Below, in pieces: positions 44,345 through 55,069 of a DNA stretch of 64,000 nucleotides. Every line of letters begins with the position of its first letter. Position 1 is the first letter of the stretch. The notes beneath the pieces are model-generated. The model saw nothing but the letters and a program-made list of their open reading frames with translations, ran no database searches and was not told the DNA's origin. This DNA is from Channallabes apus (Eukaryota; Chordata; Actinopteri; Siluriformes; Clariidae): contig CM060121.1 in NCBI GenBank assembly GCA_030522415.1, positions 4,020,476 through 4,084,475 on the forward strand. The letters are read 5' to 3'. A program made the translations under genes and the position numbers.

Positions 44345-45415
44345 CTTTGTGGATTACCAGGTGTGGCCTGTCAGACGTACAGAAGGAGGTGTGGCCTGTG
44401 TATTAAACATGGTGATGGAGGTGTGGCCTGTGTATATCAGACATACTGAAGGAGGCGTGGCCTGTGTATATCAGACATAATAAAGGAGGTGTGGCCTGTG
44501 TATATCAGACATACTGAAGGAGGCGTGGCCTGTGTATATCAGACATAATAAAGGAGGTGTGGCCTGTGTATATCAGACATACTGAAGGAGGCGTGGCCTG
44601 TGTATATCAGACATAATAAAGGTGGTGTGGCCTGTGTATATCAGACATACTGAAGGAGGCGTGGCCTGTGTATATCAGACATACTGAAGGAGGCGTGGCC
44701 TGTGTATATCAGACATACTGAAGGAGGCGTGGCCTGTGTATATCAGACATACTGAAGGAGGCGTGGCCTGTGTATATCAGACATACTGAAGGAGGCGTGG
44801 CCTGTGTATTAAACATGGTGACGGAGGTGTGGCCTGTGTATATCAGACATACTGAAGGAGGCGTGGCCTACATGTGTCAGACATACTGAAGGAGGCGTGG
44901 CCTGTTTATATCAGACATACTGAAGGAGGCGTGGCCTACGTGTGTCAGACATACTGAAGGAGGCGTGGCCTGTGTATATCAGAAATACTGAAGGAGGCGT
45001 GGCCTGTTTATATCAGACATACTGAAGGAGGCGTGGCCTACGTGTGCCAGACATACTGAAGGAGGCGTGGCCTGTGTATTAAACATGGTGACGGAGGTGT
45101 GGTCTGTCTATATCAGACATACTGAAGGAGGCGTGGCCTACGTGTGTCATACATACTGAAGGAGGCGTGGCCTGTGTATATCAGACATACTGAAGGAGGC
45201 GTGGCCTACGTGTGTCATACATACTGAAGGGGGCGTGGCCTGTTTATTAAACATGGTGATGGAGGTGTGGCCTGTGTGCCTGTCAGCTTACAGAAAGAGG
45301 TGTAGGATCGATGTCTAATTAAACAGAGTATGATGTCAGTTTGCTTGAAGGAGGCGTGACCTGTGTCAATCTAAGTAAAGAAGGTGTGGTGTCATGAAGG
45401 GGGCGTGGTCTCTGT
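44345..45415. repeat. 34-bp minisatellite (AGGCGTGGCCT core), about 1.07 kb
   Basis: Tandem units of AAGGAGGCGTGGCCTGTG plus a TATCAGACATACTG-type spacer, period 34 bp, about 27 units. Variants include ACGTGTGTCAG spacers and a 'ttaaacatggtgatgg' unit that recurs at about 44403, 44810, 45078 and 45247, so there is higher-order structure. The period is not a multiple of three and no long frame is open. The core is the reverse complement, with small change, of the GGCCACACCT core in the 24.0-25.1 kb array. Confidence 0.95.
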
Positions 45416-45599
45416 CCCCATATGTTTCTAAACGTGAGATTATTGAGATTTTATTGAGGAGTGTAGAGTGAGTTCTCACACACCCGTACCAGACACAACA
45501 TCTCGTCTTACAGCATTAACAAGTGGCAAATGCAAAATATTAAAATATTAATGTCTGGTTTTCGTGCTGTACAAAGACGTGGCGCCCTGTTTCAGGTGA

Positions 45600-45835
45600 G
45601 ATATGTTTTCACGCCTCATCTGGAAAAGCGAAAATCGTGCTTAAAATGAAATGGAATTCAATCATCATTATTCTTTGTCTGGGCCGAAACAGATTGCTGT
45701 GCCAGGGCTCTTAATTAAACAAAAAGACGAATACAGTGACCTTTTCTAAACACATTTAGAAAGAAAAAACACGCTAACCAATTTGTGAAGTTCTTAATTA
45801 CTCGTGCGGAGCGTCTCCTGAGAATTTAGAGTGAC
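45600..45835. other. Strong candidate conserved noncoding element
   Basis: Repeat-free, with TCTTAATTAAAC, TTCTTAATTACTC and a Sox-type ATTCTTTGTC word. It stands out sharply next to the minisatellite. No domain-bearing frame. Confidence 0.4.
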
Positions 45836-45914
45836 ATGTTGATTAATCTCACGGCCTGGGCTCGTCATTTCTCACCAATGAGTCTGCGTAGGAGTGATGT
45901 GTCTCTGTCTATCT

Positions 45915-46083
45915 GTCCATCCGTCCATCCATCACTGTTCAACCATCCGTATCTATCTATCTGTATATATATATATTTATTAATCAATACACCATCCATC
46001 CAATTATCAATCATCCATCAATCCATCTTTTCATCCATTCATTCATCTATGTATTATCCATCAATTTATTCATCTACTGATCC
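45915..46083. repeat. Degenerate (CATC)n/(TATC)n low-complexity tract
   Basis: CATC and ATCT words in near-tandem with a short (AT) run. It lies directly before a SINE. Confidence 0.75.
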
Positions 46084-46428
46084 ACTAATCCTGGTTAGCA
46101 CTGTCGCCTTGCACCTCCAGGGTCTGGGTTCGATTCCCATCTCTGTGTGCATGGAGTTTGCATGTTTGCTCCCCGTTCTTAGTGGGTTTCCTCCGCATAC
46201 TCCGGTTTCCTCCCACAGTCCAAAGACATGCAAGTTTGGATAAGTGCCCAAATTGCCTGTAGTGTGTGAATGAGTGTGAGAGTGTGTGTATGTGTGTGTG
46301 CCCTGTGATGGATTTGCACCCTGTCCAGGGTGTTCCCCACCTCGTACCCTAAGCCTCCTGGTATAGTATAGGCTCCAGGCCCCCCGCGACCCTGAATACA
46401 GGATAAAACGGTATAGACGATGATGAAC
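46084..46428 (+). mobile_element. Main-family SINE, nearly full length
   Basis: The head begins at CTGGTTAGCACTGTCGCC (first bases of the A box missing) with a B box GGGTTCGATTCCC. The body and 3' part ('gtccagggtgttccccacct', 'ctccaggccccccgcgaccc') match 9380-9770. The tail is GACGATGATGA. A (GT)n lies inside at about 46277-46302. Confidence 0.85.
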
Positions 46429-46479
46429 CTAAAAGATCTATCTATTCGTCCAACTTTCTCCTTTCAGATCAATAAAAAA

Positions 46480-47000
46480 AAATCCATCATCTTCTACCTA
46501 TGATCAATAACGTACTGTAAAGGTGTAGATGGACACATTCAGTATGTACCGTTAAAAAGGAAAGTGGCACTGAACAAAGTGCCCAAGACACACACACACA
46601 CACACAGCAACATTCAACCATGTGGTTCATTTCTTTACAAAGTAAAAAGTGTCGTATCCTGAAACAGCCCCAGGTTGTTTCCGTGTGGTTCCACACACCG
46701 GGCCAAGCAGGAGCGCGTGTCTGTTTGTCAAGATCCGTCTGTTTCCCCCCCAAAAATAACGTACTTGGAAGAAGGAGCGAGGCGAGACAATCTGTTTGGC
46801 TCCGTCCGAATGGAAAGCGGTGTAATGGTGCTGAGACGAGCCGAGCTGAAGGGGAGCAGATAAATTTTTTTTTCCCTTTTGGCATGATGTACAGCATATA
46901 CACAGGGTTTTTAATTCAATCCATATTTTGGCATCAAACCCAAGTGCAATGGTGCTAATTAGATTTAAAACTTTTCCTGATTTTTTTTTTTCTTGTTGTG
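46480..47000. other. Gene-free stretch
   Basis: The frames 46487-46903 (minus) and 46620-46958 (plus) overlap, have no domain and cross a CA run (46589-46607). Texture of 46610-46860 is compatible with a noncoding element. Confidence 0.3.
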
Positions 47001-47042
47001 CGTGTATGTGTATGTATGTGTGTGTGTGTGTGTGTGTGTGAG
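47000..47042. repeat. (TG)n microsatellite
   Basis: About eighteen TG units with GTATG interruptions. Confidence 0.85.
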
Positions 47043-47059
47043 TATAGACGGGGGGGAAA

Positions 47060-47400
47060 AAAGCATGTTTTTCCCTCCATCAGCAGGATGATGTAATTGA
47101 ATCCTCTGTTCATCGCGGCTCTCATTGCCGGAGACATTAATTGGCCGATTGAAGCCATGCCAAACCCTGGACGCTGCTGTTTAACAGACGGACGAGGGGA
47201 CGGCGCGATTCTCATGCGCGTCACGCCGAGGCCGCCGTTCAGAACATATTACCGGAGTAATGAAACATTTAGTATCTCTCACGTCACGCTCCGATAGAAC
47301 GCTTCCGTATTTCCACCGGTGAAAATCGCAAAGTGGAAACGTATAAGATGTGCTGCCGTGATATCCGTATCCCTCTGAGTGGAACATGCACATTTCCTTT
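47060..47400. other. Candidate conserved noncoding island
   Basis: Complex repeat-free DNA, GC-balanced, with GACATTAATTGGCC at about 47132 and a CpG-rich centre. No domain in the overlapping frames (46955-47224 minus, 47097-47297 plus). Confidence 0.35.
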
Positions 47401-47554
47401 CAAGTCTAATGCATTCCGTTATCATTACCATATTCTTCTGCTTTGTGTGTGTGTGTGTGTGTAGCTGGCCAACTTTTAATCACAACTTTGTCTCATTTCC
47501 TCCAGCGTTCCCAGTGTACCCATATTCAAGTATTTATACATTTATATATTTATA

Positions 47555-48090
47555 TATTTATAACTCCCGCGATTGCGAGCAGTCGCACTGTTTTCCGCGC
47601 GATTCAGACGTTTGCGCGAGCGAAGATCCATCAATTATGCAAAACAAAATCATATTCAAAAGCCAAATCGTATCTGATACAATTCCATCACTCTAGCGTG
47701 TTTAATAGAAGTCAGAGGAATTGTATCCTGATTAGCTGAAAGGACTGAGGACGATAAGAGAGCGCGCGGAATGCAGGATTAATTGGGTTATTATTCCGCG
47801 TTCGTCATTAAGAGATAACGTTTTTATCCGTTTCTGAGATTCGTATTTTTTTCTGCGTATGTATTCTGAATTCATTTGCTGCATTTCTGCATGTTCATTA
47901 TAATAAAAAAAAAGTACAGACTGGAGGACGTACTGCATGTTTATGGTGCGAATAAAACATGGCGGAAGTTTTTAGGTTCTAATTCACTCACTTTTCATTC
48001 TCTGACAAGAATTCATTTATTTTTTACGCTTAAATCTCGAGCGGCTCGGATCTGTTCCCGGAAACGCGACCTTGTCCCATTTAGACAATA
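47555..48090. other. Candidate conserved noncoding island
   Basis: The centre (47620-47830) contains CATCAATTATGC, TCCTGATTAGC and GGATTAATTGGG words without repeats. It lacks TAC(A/T)GTA heptamers. Overlapping frames have no domain. Confidence 0.4.
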
Positions 48091-48540
48091 AAATCAAATA
48101 AATGTAAAAAATATAAAGTGACCTTATACGGACGCTCTTTCAGTGTGTTTTGATGAAGGCGGCTTCAGACGTCAAACTGTGTGTTCGGATACGTAGAGTC
48201 ACGTAGAGACTTGATTAAATGTGTAAACGTCACCACCCCCGGATTACGGGAATGACATCGCGGAAACGACGGCCGTAAAAATTCTCCTCTTTTTCTTCTT
48301 CTTCTTGTTTTTTTGTCATAGAAACAACCATGAAAACACGTAACCATGTTTATAGCGTTGAGTAAAATGAGATAACAATGTATCTGGTTGGATCGTCTAC
48401 TGTATACACGCCCCAGTGGCAATAAAATAAAAAAAAAAGAAGAAAAAAAGTCACACACTCTAATATTTCATTTTCGCCGCCTTTTTCTTTGATTACATGA
48501 TAATCAAATGGTAGACGCGGCGTCTACCGTTTCCATGTTC
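48090..48540. other. Gene-free stretch
   Basis: (CTT)n patch at 48285-48305, A-rich run at 48422-48450. Nothing else recognised. Confidence 0.35.
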
Positions 48541-48559
48541 CAAAATTTACATCACATTC

Positions 48560-48822
48560 ATTTCCTTGATATACAAGATCATGTATATCAGTATATAAAT
48601 TATATTCAGTGCAATATGTAACTTAACTTGCTATATTTAATTAAATTTTTACTTCTATATATTGTTATTTTTCGTAAAATTTGTATTTCTTTAATACATT
48701 TTTTTTCCTTGTCTAATAAAATTTTTTCCTTTCTTCCCGGTAAATTAATCAAATATAGCAGTTTCCCCCTGGGATTATAATAAAGTTCTTTGAATCTTGA
48801 ATCTTGAATGTACGTGCTGTAT
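48560..48822 (+). mobile_element. Non-LTR (LINE-like) retrotransposon 3' end
   Basis: AT-rich 3' sequence ending in 'ccccctgggattataataaa' followed by a TTGAATC-type short tandem tail (TTTGAATCTTGAATCTTGAAT). Such a tail after a 'gggattaataaag' phrase is typical of fish LINE 3' ends. No reverse transcriptase sequence is present; 5' truncated. Confidence 0.55.
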
Positions 48823-48835
48823 AAGAGGAGAGACG

Positions 48836-49680
48836 GACCGCTGTGTGAAACGTCTTCTCCGGCACGTCCCCGTGAGTCCGAGTGGTTTTGAGGTCTGGAC
48901 TCTGTGGTGGTCGGTCCGTGTGTGAAAATGATGTCTCATGCTCCCTGAATCACTCTCTCACTATTGGACATCTGTGAACTGAGCCCCGGCATCGTCATCA
49001 TGGAATCTGCCCGTGACATCAGGGAAGGAAAGAAATCCATTAAACGGCGATTGATGAACTGGGCTCAGGTCGTCAGCTGACCTCATTTTTTGTCCACATA
49101 ACGTTCCCAAGCCTGGACCTGAGCGACAGAAGCAGCCGCTGGTTATAATATACTGTTAATATAGGCTTGTACAGCCGGAGTGATGGGTGCAACAGGGTTC
49201 TCATCAGATCACATGACCTTTTTCTACAGCTCTACAGTCCACTGTTTATCTTACCTCATGTTCTCTGGAGTTCTCTTCGCCTTGCGTGTGTGTGTGTGTG
49301 TGTGGTAATGATCTTACTGTCACTATGACATAGAGCCATGAGGTCTACTTTTCTGTTCTTTTTGTTTAACGTTTAATCCAAAAAACAGCCACATTTCTTC
49401 CTTGAAGACGATCCCTCACCGCTATCCTCCCAGGTTTTAATGAAGTTCTTAACCCAGTCCCAGTAGTTTCAGCAGTCTCCTTAGTTGTTGCCTTTGCTCG
49501 ATGCAGAACAACAATTTGACTCTTCTGAAACAGAGGAACATATTTATCATGAGCGCAGGATGATGATCTTCTCACATGGTTGTTTAAGAAACGAGAAGTT
49601 TAAACAACTTGTTTCCAGCGGAATCGTGTTAGTCGCTGCAGTAATTATCCAAAGGAGGTCTTTTAACTGTTTGTGTAGTT
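48836..49680. repeat. Decayed DNA-transposon-like dispersed repeat
   Basis: I recognise phrases of a common teleost repeat: 'gtgtgaaaatgatgtctcat', 'ctcatcagatcacatgacct' and, in the right half, 'atgcagaacaacaatttgac' with 'tctgaaacagaggaacatat'. A (GT)n of about nine units interrupts it at 49288-49304. No coding frame. The family is recalled from pattern, not searched. Confidence 0.5.
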
Positions 49681-49694
49681 AAATCCAGCTGGTG

Positions 49695-50000
49695 ACTTTT
49701 TTTGTTTGTTTGTTTGTTTGTTTATTGTCATATTCAATAAACAAAAAACTATTAAAAATAAAATAGCTATAAAGATTAAAGGGTTAATTAAAAATCTTTT
49801 TAAATAACAGTCTGTAAACTGTAATAGATTTTAAACATAAATAAATAATTAAATAAACTGCGGTCTAGACGTCTGGGAGTGTATGAAAAGTCTGGAAGGT
49901 AAACAGAAAGTTTAACCAAAATAATTTAAATAAAAATTGACTAGATCAGAATCCAAGATTCAATATTCTATACAAAGTCGATTAAACGTGTCTAATTAAT
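49695..50000. other. AT-rich stretch with (TTTG)n
   Basis: TTTG units at 49699-49724, then A/T-rich DNA. Nothing else recognised. Confidence 0.5.
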
Positions 50001-50144
50001 TGTTGCTCAGTGGTCATCTCCTATCCAGCCAGACGAGGGCGCAGAAGTATGCAGAAGTGGGCGGATAGCGCTCTCCTCGGCGTGTGTTACACTGCACTTG
50101 AATGTTGTAGGAAATATAAGCGGGATAGATTCAGAGCAGCATAC

Positions 50145-50202
<58 letters not shown>
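50145..50202. repeat. (CA)n microsatellite
   Basis: About 28 CA units. Confidence 0.95.
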
Positions 50203-50203
<1 letters not shown>

Positions 50204-50311
50204 CCTCGAGCTCAGGAACTGAGCCGCCATGCAGCACAGGTCTTTACTTTTTTATCCGCAAAATATGTTCCTCTAGTTGAACATATGGCCCTGTAGAACA
50301 GTTCGGGCGTC

Positions 50312-50312
50312 T

Positions 50313-50344
<32 letters not shown>

Positions 50345-50350
50345 CAGAGA
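50312..50350. repeat. (GA)n microsatellite
   Basis: About twelve GA units then GACAGA variants. A (TG)n of about thirteen units follows at 50429-50455, and another mixed one at 50660-50698. Confidence 0.85.
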
Positions 50351-50425
50351 ACATAAGCTGGGTTTATCATGTCTGCTTTCAGCGCTTCATTTCAATCTCC
50401 CTTTGTGATGCTACAGACGACTCGA

Positions 50426-50456
<31 letters not shown>

Positions 50457-50459
50457 GAG

Positions 50460-51260
50460 GGCAGGTGGACCCAATCAGGCAGTTAAATCAAACGTAAAAG
50501 GGGATCGACGCAGGGGCCAGATGAGACGGCCCGCGCGGTGTAAAGCGGCGTGTGTGTCGCGAGCGCGCGTGTCAACGGGTCGCAACATCTGCATGCGGAA
50601 TTGAACAATCGAATCAGGAGACACCAGGGAGGCGAGGATCAGGCAGGTTGCTCTTCCCTTTGTGTGTGTGTGTGCGTGTGTGTGTGTATGAGTGTGTGCG
50701 AAGGCACGGCTTGGTGCAAGTCAGGTGTGTGTCGGAATTAATCGTGTCCATCACGGTGGAGAAGCGAAACCTTTATTTTTTTTGTCAACACGTCAGAAAC
50801 GTTAAACCTATTCAGACCATTTTGTGGAAGAAGAAGAAGAAGAAGAAGAAAAAATCCCTTTTTTTTTCCCCCTGTTCATTTTGTGTGTTTTTGAGAACAT
50901 TTGACGTGCGTAATTGCTGTGACAGACAGACCCATTTACAAGGTCATTGTGTGAGAACGGTTGAAAGGCTGCCAATCAAAAGCCCGAGCAGCGACGTGTC
51001 GACGTGTGGGTTTTTTTTCCGTTTTCACGGATCTTGATGGCGTCCCGGGGGAATTACGTGAACCAAACAGCATCATGGTACGATTGTAATTCCCGAGTTG
51101 TCCATTAAATATTATTGCGTTTATAAGACCTCTGTCGCGCTGCGTCACGACTCGGGTTAATCAGGACGAATAATAAACATCATCTCACGGACAGACAGTG
51201 GACTTTATGTTCATCAAGTTCTCAGGTTTCTCACCTTCTCCCATCGTCAACATCTGGAGT
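50460..51260. other. Gene-free stretch, CpG-containing
   Basis: The 161-codon frame 50552-51037 crosses a GT run and an AAG run and has no domain. No TAC(A/T)GTA heptamer occurs here. Part may be regulatory. Confidence 0.3.
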
Positions 51261-51263
51261 GGG

Positions 51264-51322
51264 CGAGCGCCACCCCGAGCGCCACCCTGAGCGCCACCCC
51301 GAGCGCCACCCCGAGCGCAAAA
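51264..51322. repeat. 12-bp minisatellite (GAGCGCCACCCC), about five units
   Basis: Units of GAGCGCCACCC(C/T) in tandem. The frame over them gives a short GVAL-type repeat on the minus strand, which is incidental. Confidence 0.9.
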
Positions 51323-51435
51323 TGTCTGTGTTGTATGGCACACACAGGACGCTCTCGATCTGCGTTAGATCTGAGTGCACTTCGGATCGCGCCTAAATGC
51401 ATAACTGAATCATTCATCATGTTTCCTTGCATGCA

Positions 51436-51462
51436 CTCACACACACACACACACACACACAC
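51436..51462. repeat. (CA)n microsatellite
   Basis: About twelve CA units. Confidence 0.9.
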
Positions 51463-51593
51463 TTGTGAGTTCTTCTCTTTTCCCACCGGCTGCTATTTGT
51501 AAACCGGGCTCAGGAGTTGTGCCCCAAATAAACTGACCTGATTTGATTTCCACTAGAAGCCTCGCTCCCTCTGTGGCGGCTGTTAGGAGTTTT

Positions 51594-51648
<55 letters not shown>

Positions 51649-51660
51649 ACACACAGACAC
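51594..51660. repeat. (CA)n microsatellite
   Basis: About 25 CA units followed by a degenerate tail. Confidence 0.95.
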
Positions 51661-52080
51661 ATACTCCTATACACTGCCTGTTGGTTCCCTCTGCGGACCC
51701 GAGCGTTGGCTCTGGTGTGATGATGGAGTTGGTGATTCTGCCAACATAAACAACATGTTGGCGTCCGTCCTAAATAAAAAGGCAAGACAGCATTCGGATG
51801 TATTATTAACATAAATGTACATAGGGGCAAAAAAATGTGCACCTTAAAAAGGACGGAAGAAAGTGATTAATGGCAATAATGTCAGGTGTGTGTGGGTGCG
51901 GCGGACTGGCTCTTGCTGTTCTCCGGTTTATTTTGTCCCAACAGTCGTCTACAATCAAGCTCTCGTCTGTCACGTGACAGCTGCCTGGAGAACGACGGGG
52001 GGCGAATGCGCGAATTTTATTAATCTCTTTAGAGGAAGCGAGAGAACTCACGTATGGTAAAGAGCTTTCTTACTCCGCGA
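51660..52080. other. Gene-free stretch
   Basis: Unique-looking sequence, no domain-bearing frame. Confidence 0.3.
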
Positions 52081-52268
52081 GAGCGTGTTAGCATTGTACA
52101 GTGCTGTACAGAAGTCTGTCTGAGCCACCTGTGTCGACTCTTCATATTTTGCTCCCAGACTTTCTTGAATTTTTAATGAAGTCTTGAGGAAAAGCTCCCC
52201 AGGCTTCCTGAACGACTCTCATGCTCATTTTGCAGGGACCTACAGTATGAGTCAAGAATAAAAAAAAC

Positions 52269-52902
52269 AGGGGCTGTCGAAATTAATGCGCTAACAAACG
52301 CGATTAATCAAGAAATTCGAACGCAAATTAATCATATGACCAGAGTTTGACCCTAATGGCTTCCCATGATCGCAGCTGTGTGTGTGTGTGTGTGTGGGTG
52401 TGGGTGTGATTACAGCACGGATACTATCACGACTGAGGAAACATCAGCAGGTTTCATTAGATCATTCTAGATGGAAGTTTGGATAAAAAAACATAGTTTT
52501 TACAAGAATACATGACCTGTAAGAGGTGTGAGTGGCGGCTCGGCCGGCTACAGCTCCGTGTTGTCGATTTTTGGATCTGAGGATCCGGGTTCGAGCCCCG
52601 CTATTGGTGGGTTGCCACACCCCATAATTCCACCCACTGCATGCAGAACCGCTCCCGTTTGAGAGATTATGATTTAACATTTGTGAAATGTTAACATTTG
52701 AGTTTTTATAAAACTGCATAATCTTTTTTCCTCTAACCAGTTTGTCATGCAGTTCTTTATTCCAACACCGTACACATTTATAGTACAACTACATCTTTAA
52801 AAGCATTTAAAAGTTGAGATTAATCGTGATTAATCATCGTGATTAATCACAGACTATGACTGCGATTAAATAGATTAAAATTTTTAATCGATTGACAACA
52901 CT
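52269..52902. mobile_element. Nested 634-bp hAT element with AATCGATT arms
   Basis: The left arm starts AGGGGCTGTCGAAATTAATG and the inverted right arm AGTGTTGTCAATCGATTAAA. ATTAATC/GATTAAT words fill both arms, typical of a fish hAT family. A-rich flanks (AAAAAAAC / AAAAAAAA) are compatible with an 8-bp duplication but not decisive. A (TG)n at 52378-52398 and a SINE-like piece lie inside. Confidence 0.7.
52535..52650 (+). repeat. Possible SINE piece inside the hAT element
   Basis: 'ggctcggccggctacagctc' followed by a B-box-like GGGTTCGAGCCCCGC at about 52587 recalls a tRNA-derived head. Diverged, edges uncertain. Confidence 0.4.
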
Positions 52903-53319
52903 AAAAAAAAAACAAACATCAAACATCAAACATACTGTATAGACCAGTGAGAAACAGGTGCAGATGATGACCGGTGATTAGTTTACTTACTGCTGATGCT
53001 GAATGCTGAGTGGTTGGAACAGACAGGAGGGGAAATGAGGTCGCTGCTGAGGTTGTTACATTAACGAGCGATTTTTTTTAAAATTGTATCTTTAGTCACG
53101 GTAAACCATGAGTTTGTTTGCATTTTATCTTTAATTGAATCTACATCAGGTAATTTTATTTAACATGAATAAACGAGGGTTGGCGGGGGGTGTCAAGACT
53201 TTTGCACGTAACTGTAGATTTTGGAAAACCCACACGGACATTGTGAAATCTGGAAAGACGGGTCCATTTTGGGAGTTTTTGACATTCATTTAGTGCACTA
53301 AGACATGAAGGAGAGAACT

Positions 53320-54020
53320 CTATAGGGTTTGCTTGTAATCACCCCCGCATCGATACGACTCCACTTTTTAGCCGGTATTAGACTAACAGCCGGAGCTTTT
53401 TACATCGTTTCAGAGGAACGGAAAAACCATTCACTGGAAACAGTTTCCACCCCTGGATGCTCGTTCTTTTCTGAGCGAACAAAAGGGCGACGTCGCGCCG
53501 AGCAGGGGAGATCAGCAGCGACGTCGAGCACTTTTCCCTTTTCCCGCCATTGTTCGGGGCCCAAATCGCAGCTGCTCTTTGTTAGATAAATAACAAACAC
53601 GCCTGTGTCCTGAAGTGATAAGTGGCCATCATTGATCTCCATCTCTGGTCGGTTAGGTCTAATTCCTCTTCGCTGTGCTTTCAGCGGGCGCCATATGGCG
53701 AGGCTTTCGACGCCACCTGCCTCTGGGATAACGGGCAAGATTGAGCTCGGAGTCGTTAAAGGAGAAGATGAAGTGTGTCTCACACCTTCCCGGATCACCA
53801 GTCATCTTTTTTTTATTTAGTTTTCTTATTTTTTATTCTTTTTTTTCTTTTAAGGCAGCACCAGTCTGAAGACGCTCGCTGGCGTAGACTCGTTCGTGTA
53901 GACGAGGTCGATTTAATAAACGCACCAGGCGCTTTAGAGTTCCGGTGTGAGCGATTCGCCCCGAGCCGCCGTGCGTCTTTATTAAAGTCCCCGCTTTGAA
54001 ATTTGTGTTGAAAGTATTGA
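53320..54020. other. Candidate conserved noncoding island
   Basis: Repeat-free except for T-runs at 53806-53850. The 53600-53760 part is complex and CpG-containing. Open frames on both strands (53400-53798 minus, 53632-53820 plus) lack domains. No TAC(A/T)GTA heptamer occurs here. Confidence 0.35.
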
Positions 54021-54109
54021 ATTTATGCCACTTCTTGTAAGATTAGTGTGTTAAAAAACAAACAAACAAAAATAAATAAATAAAAATGGCCGTTTTCTTT
54101 ATTTCCCCC

Positions 54110-54240
54110 CCCCTGTCAAGGTAGCACCCGGGATGTGATATCTCAGCACAAATCATCCGAACGCTGAAGCGCCTTTTAATTTCGCAACGTCTCCACTTGA
54201 AAAACGTTGCCTCCGAACAGATAAAATGATGACGGATGGA
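54110..54240. other. Candidate conserved noncoding element
   Basis: Short, complex, repeat-free block directly before a TCC microsatellite. Confidence 0.3.
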
Positions 54241-54242
54241 TT

Positions 54243-54271
54243 CCTCCTCCTCCTCCTCCTCCTCCTCCTCG
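54243..54271. repeat. (CTC)n microsatellite
   Basis: About nine CTC units; the poly-glutamate minus-strand frame is a by-product. Confidence 0.9.
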
Positions 54272-54299
54272 TCCCTCTTCCTTCGCTCTCTCTTTCTCA

Positions 54300-55025
54300 T
54301 TCTGTGTAAACCTTATCCGACAGCATCAGAGCCACGCCGGAACCTGAAACAGAGCGATTGATGTGGATGAGGATGGAAAATAAAAATGCTGATCTGTTAT
54401 TTTTTTCATCATCGCTTCTTTTGTGTAGCGGCTCAGGAGTTATTTTTCTCGCTTTGGTCCGGAATGCAATTATCTATTTTTTTTTTTTTAATATGAAAAA
54501 GACATGTTTGCTAACACTTCGATTCCCGAAGCTCTTGACCTCTCAAGTGTTGAAACTGATTTTTTTATTATTTTTTTTTTCTTTTGTATATAGAAGGGAA
54601 TGTTGAGTTCCAGTCTGATCTGCATTTTATAAGACAACAAGTGCAATACTTGAGTTTTTCCTCTTTCTTTCAGCTAAAAAAACTGTATATGTTGTAGAAT
54701 GTAACATTGAGCTGGAGGTGAAGTGAAAATAAATTGTACGGTTAATTCCTTCTTTCAGATGCATGCATTCGAAAACATCTGCGGTGCCTTTACTTCTTCT
54801 TTTAAATACTTACAGCACATTGAAACTCAGATCTCAGAAATATGTGGGATTAACACAGTTTAGCGGCATTTAATGTCAATTAAGGTCAAACTGACACACA
54901 CACGCAAGCGTAAGTTAAAGTGATGCAGTGAATGGACGCGAGCTTGTGGATGCCGATGTCTGGTTTAAACCTACGGAGGGTCTCCATGGTGCCAGAGAGC
55001 TCCCTTCCAGTAGCATAGAGACTGG
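54300..55025. other. Gene-free stretch with T-runs
   Basis: T-rich patches at 54478-54490 and 54560-54582. No gene recognised. Confidence 0.35.
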
Positions 55026-55042
55026 GTGTCCTTGAGGCGATG

Positions 55043-55066
55043 TGAAAAAAAAAAAAAAAAAAAAAG
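55043..55066. repeat. Poly-A run
   Basis: About 22 A, part of an A-rich start of a small frame (55026-55316) that I do not call as a gene. Confidence 0.85.
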
Positions 55067-55069
55067 AGG

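Larger units (their letters stand above)
52085..53215 (-). mobile_element. Tc1-like element copy 2, split by a different hAT insertion
   Basis: The two outer pieces (52085-52268 and 52903-53215) together form the same element as at 40300-41325 on the other strand: 'ccaggcttcctgaacgactc' on the left, and 'gagaaacaggtgcagatgat' through 'gaaatgaggtcgctgctgag' on the right. The right terminal phrase 'gggtgtcaagacttttgcac' (about 53190-53208) is the Tc1-type end. The left end ('gtgctgtacagaagtctgtc') is a diverged inverse. Confidence 0.75.

Noticed and set aside
50552..51037. 161-codon plus-strand frame
   Set aside because: It crosses GT and AAG microsatellites; composition is low-complexity cysteine/valine and lysine runs.
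52269..52902. Exact target duplication for this hAT element
   Set aside because: The flanks are A-runs, so an apparent 8-bp match is not informative.
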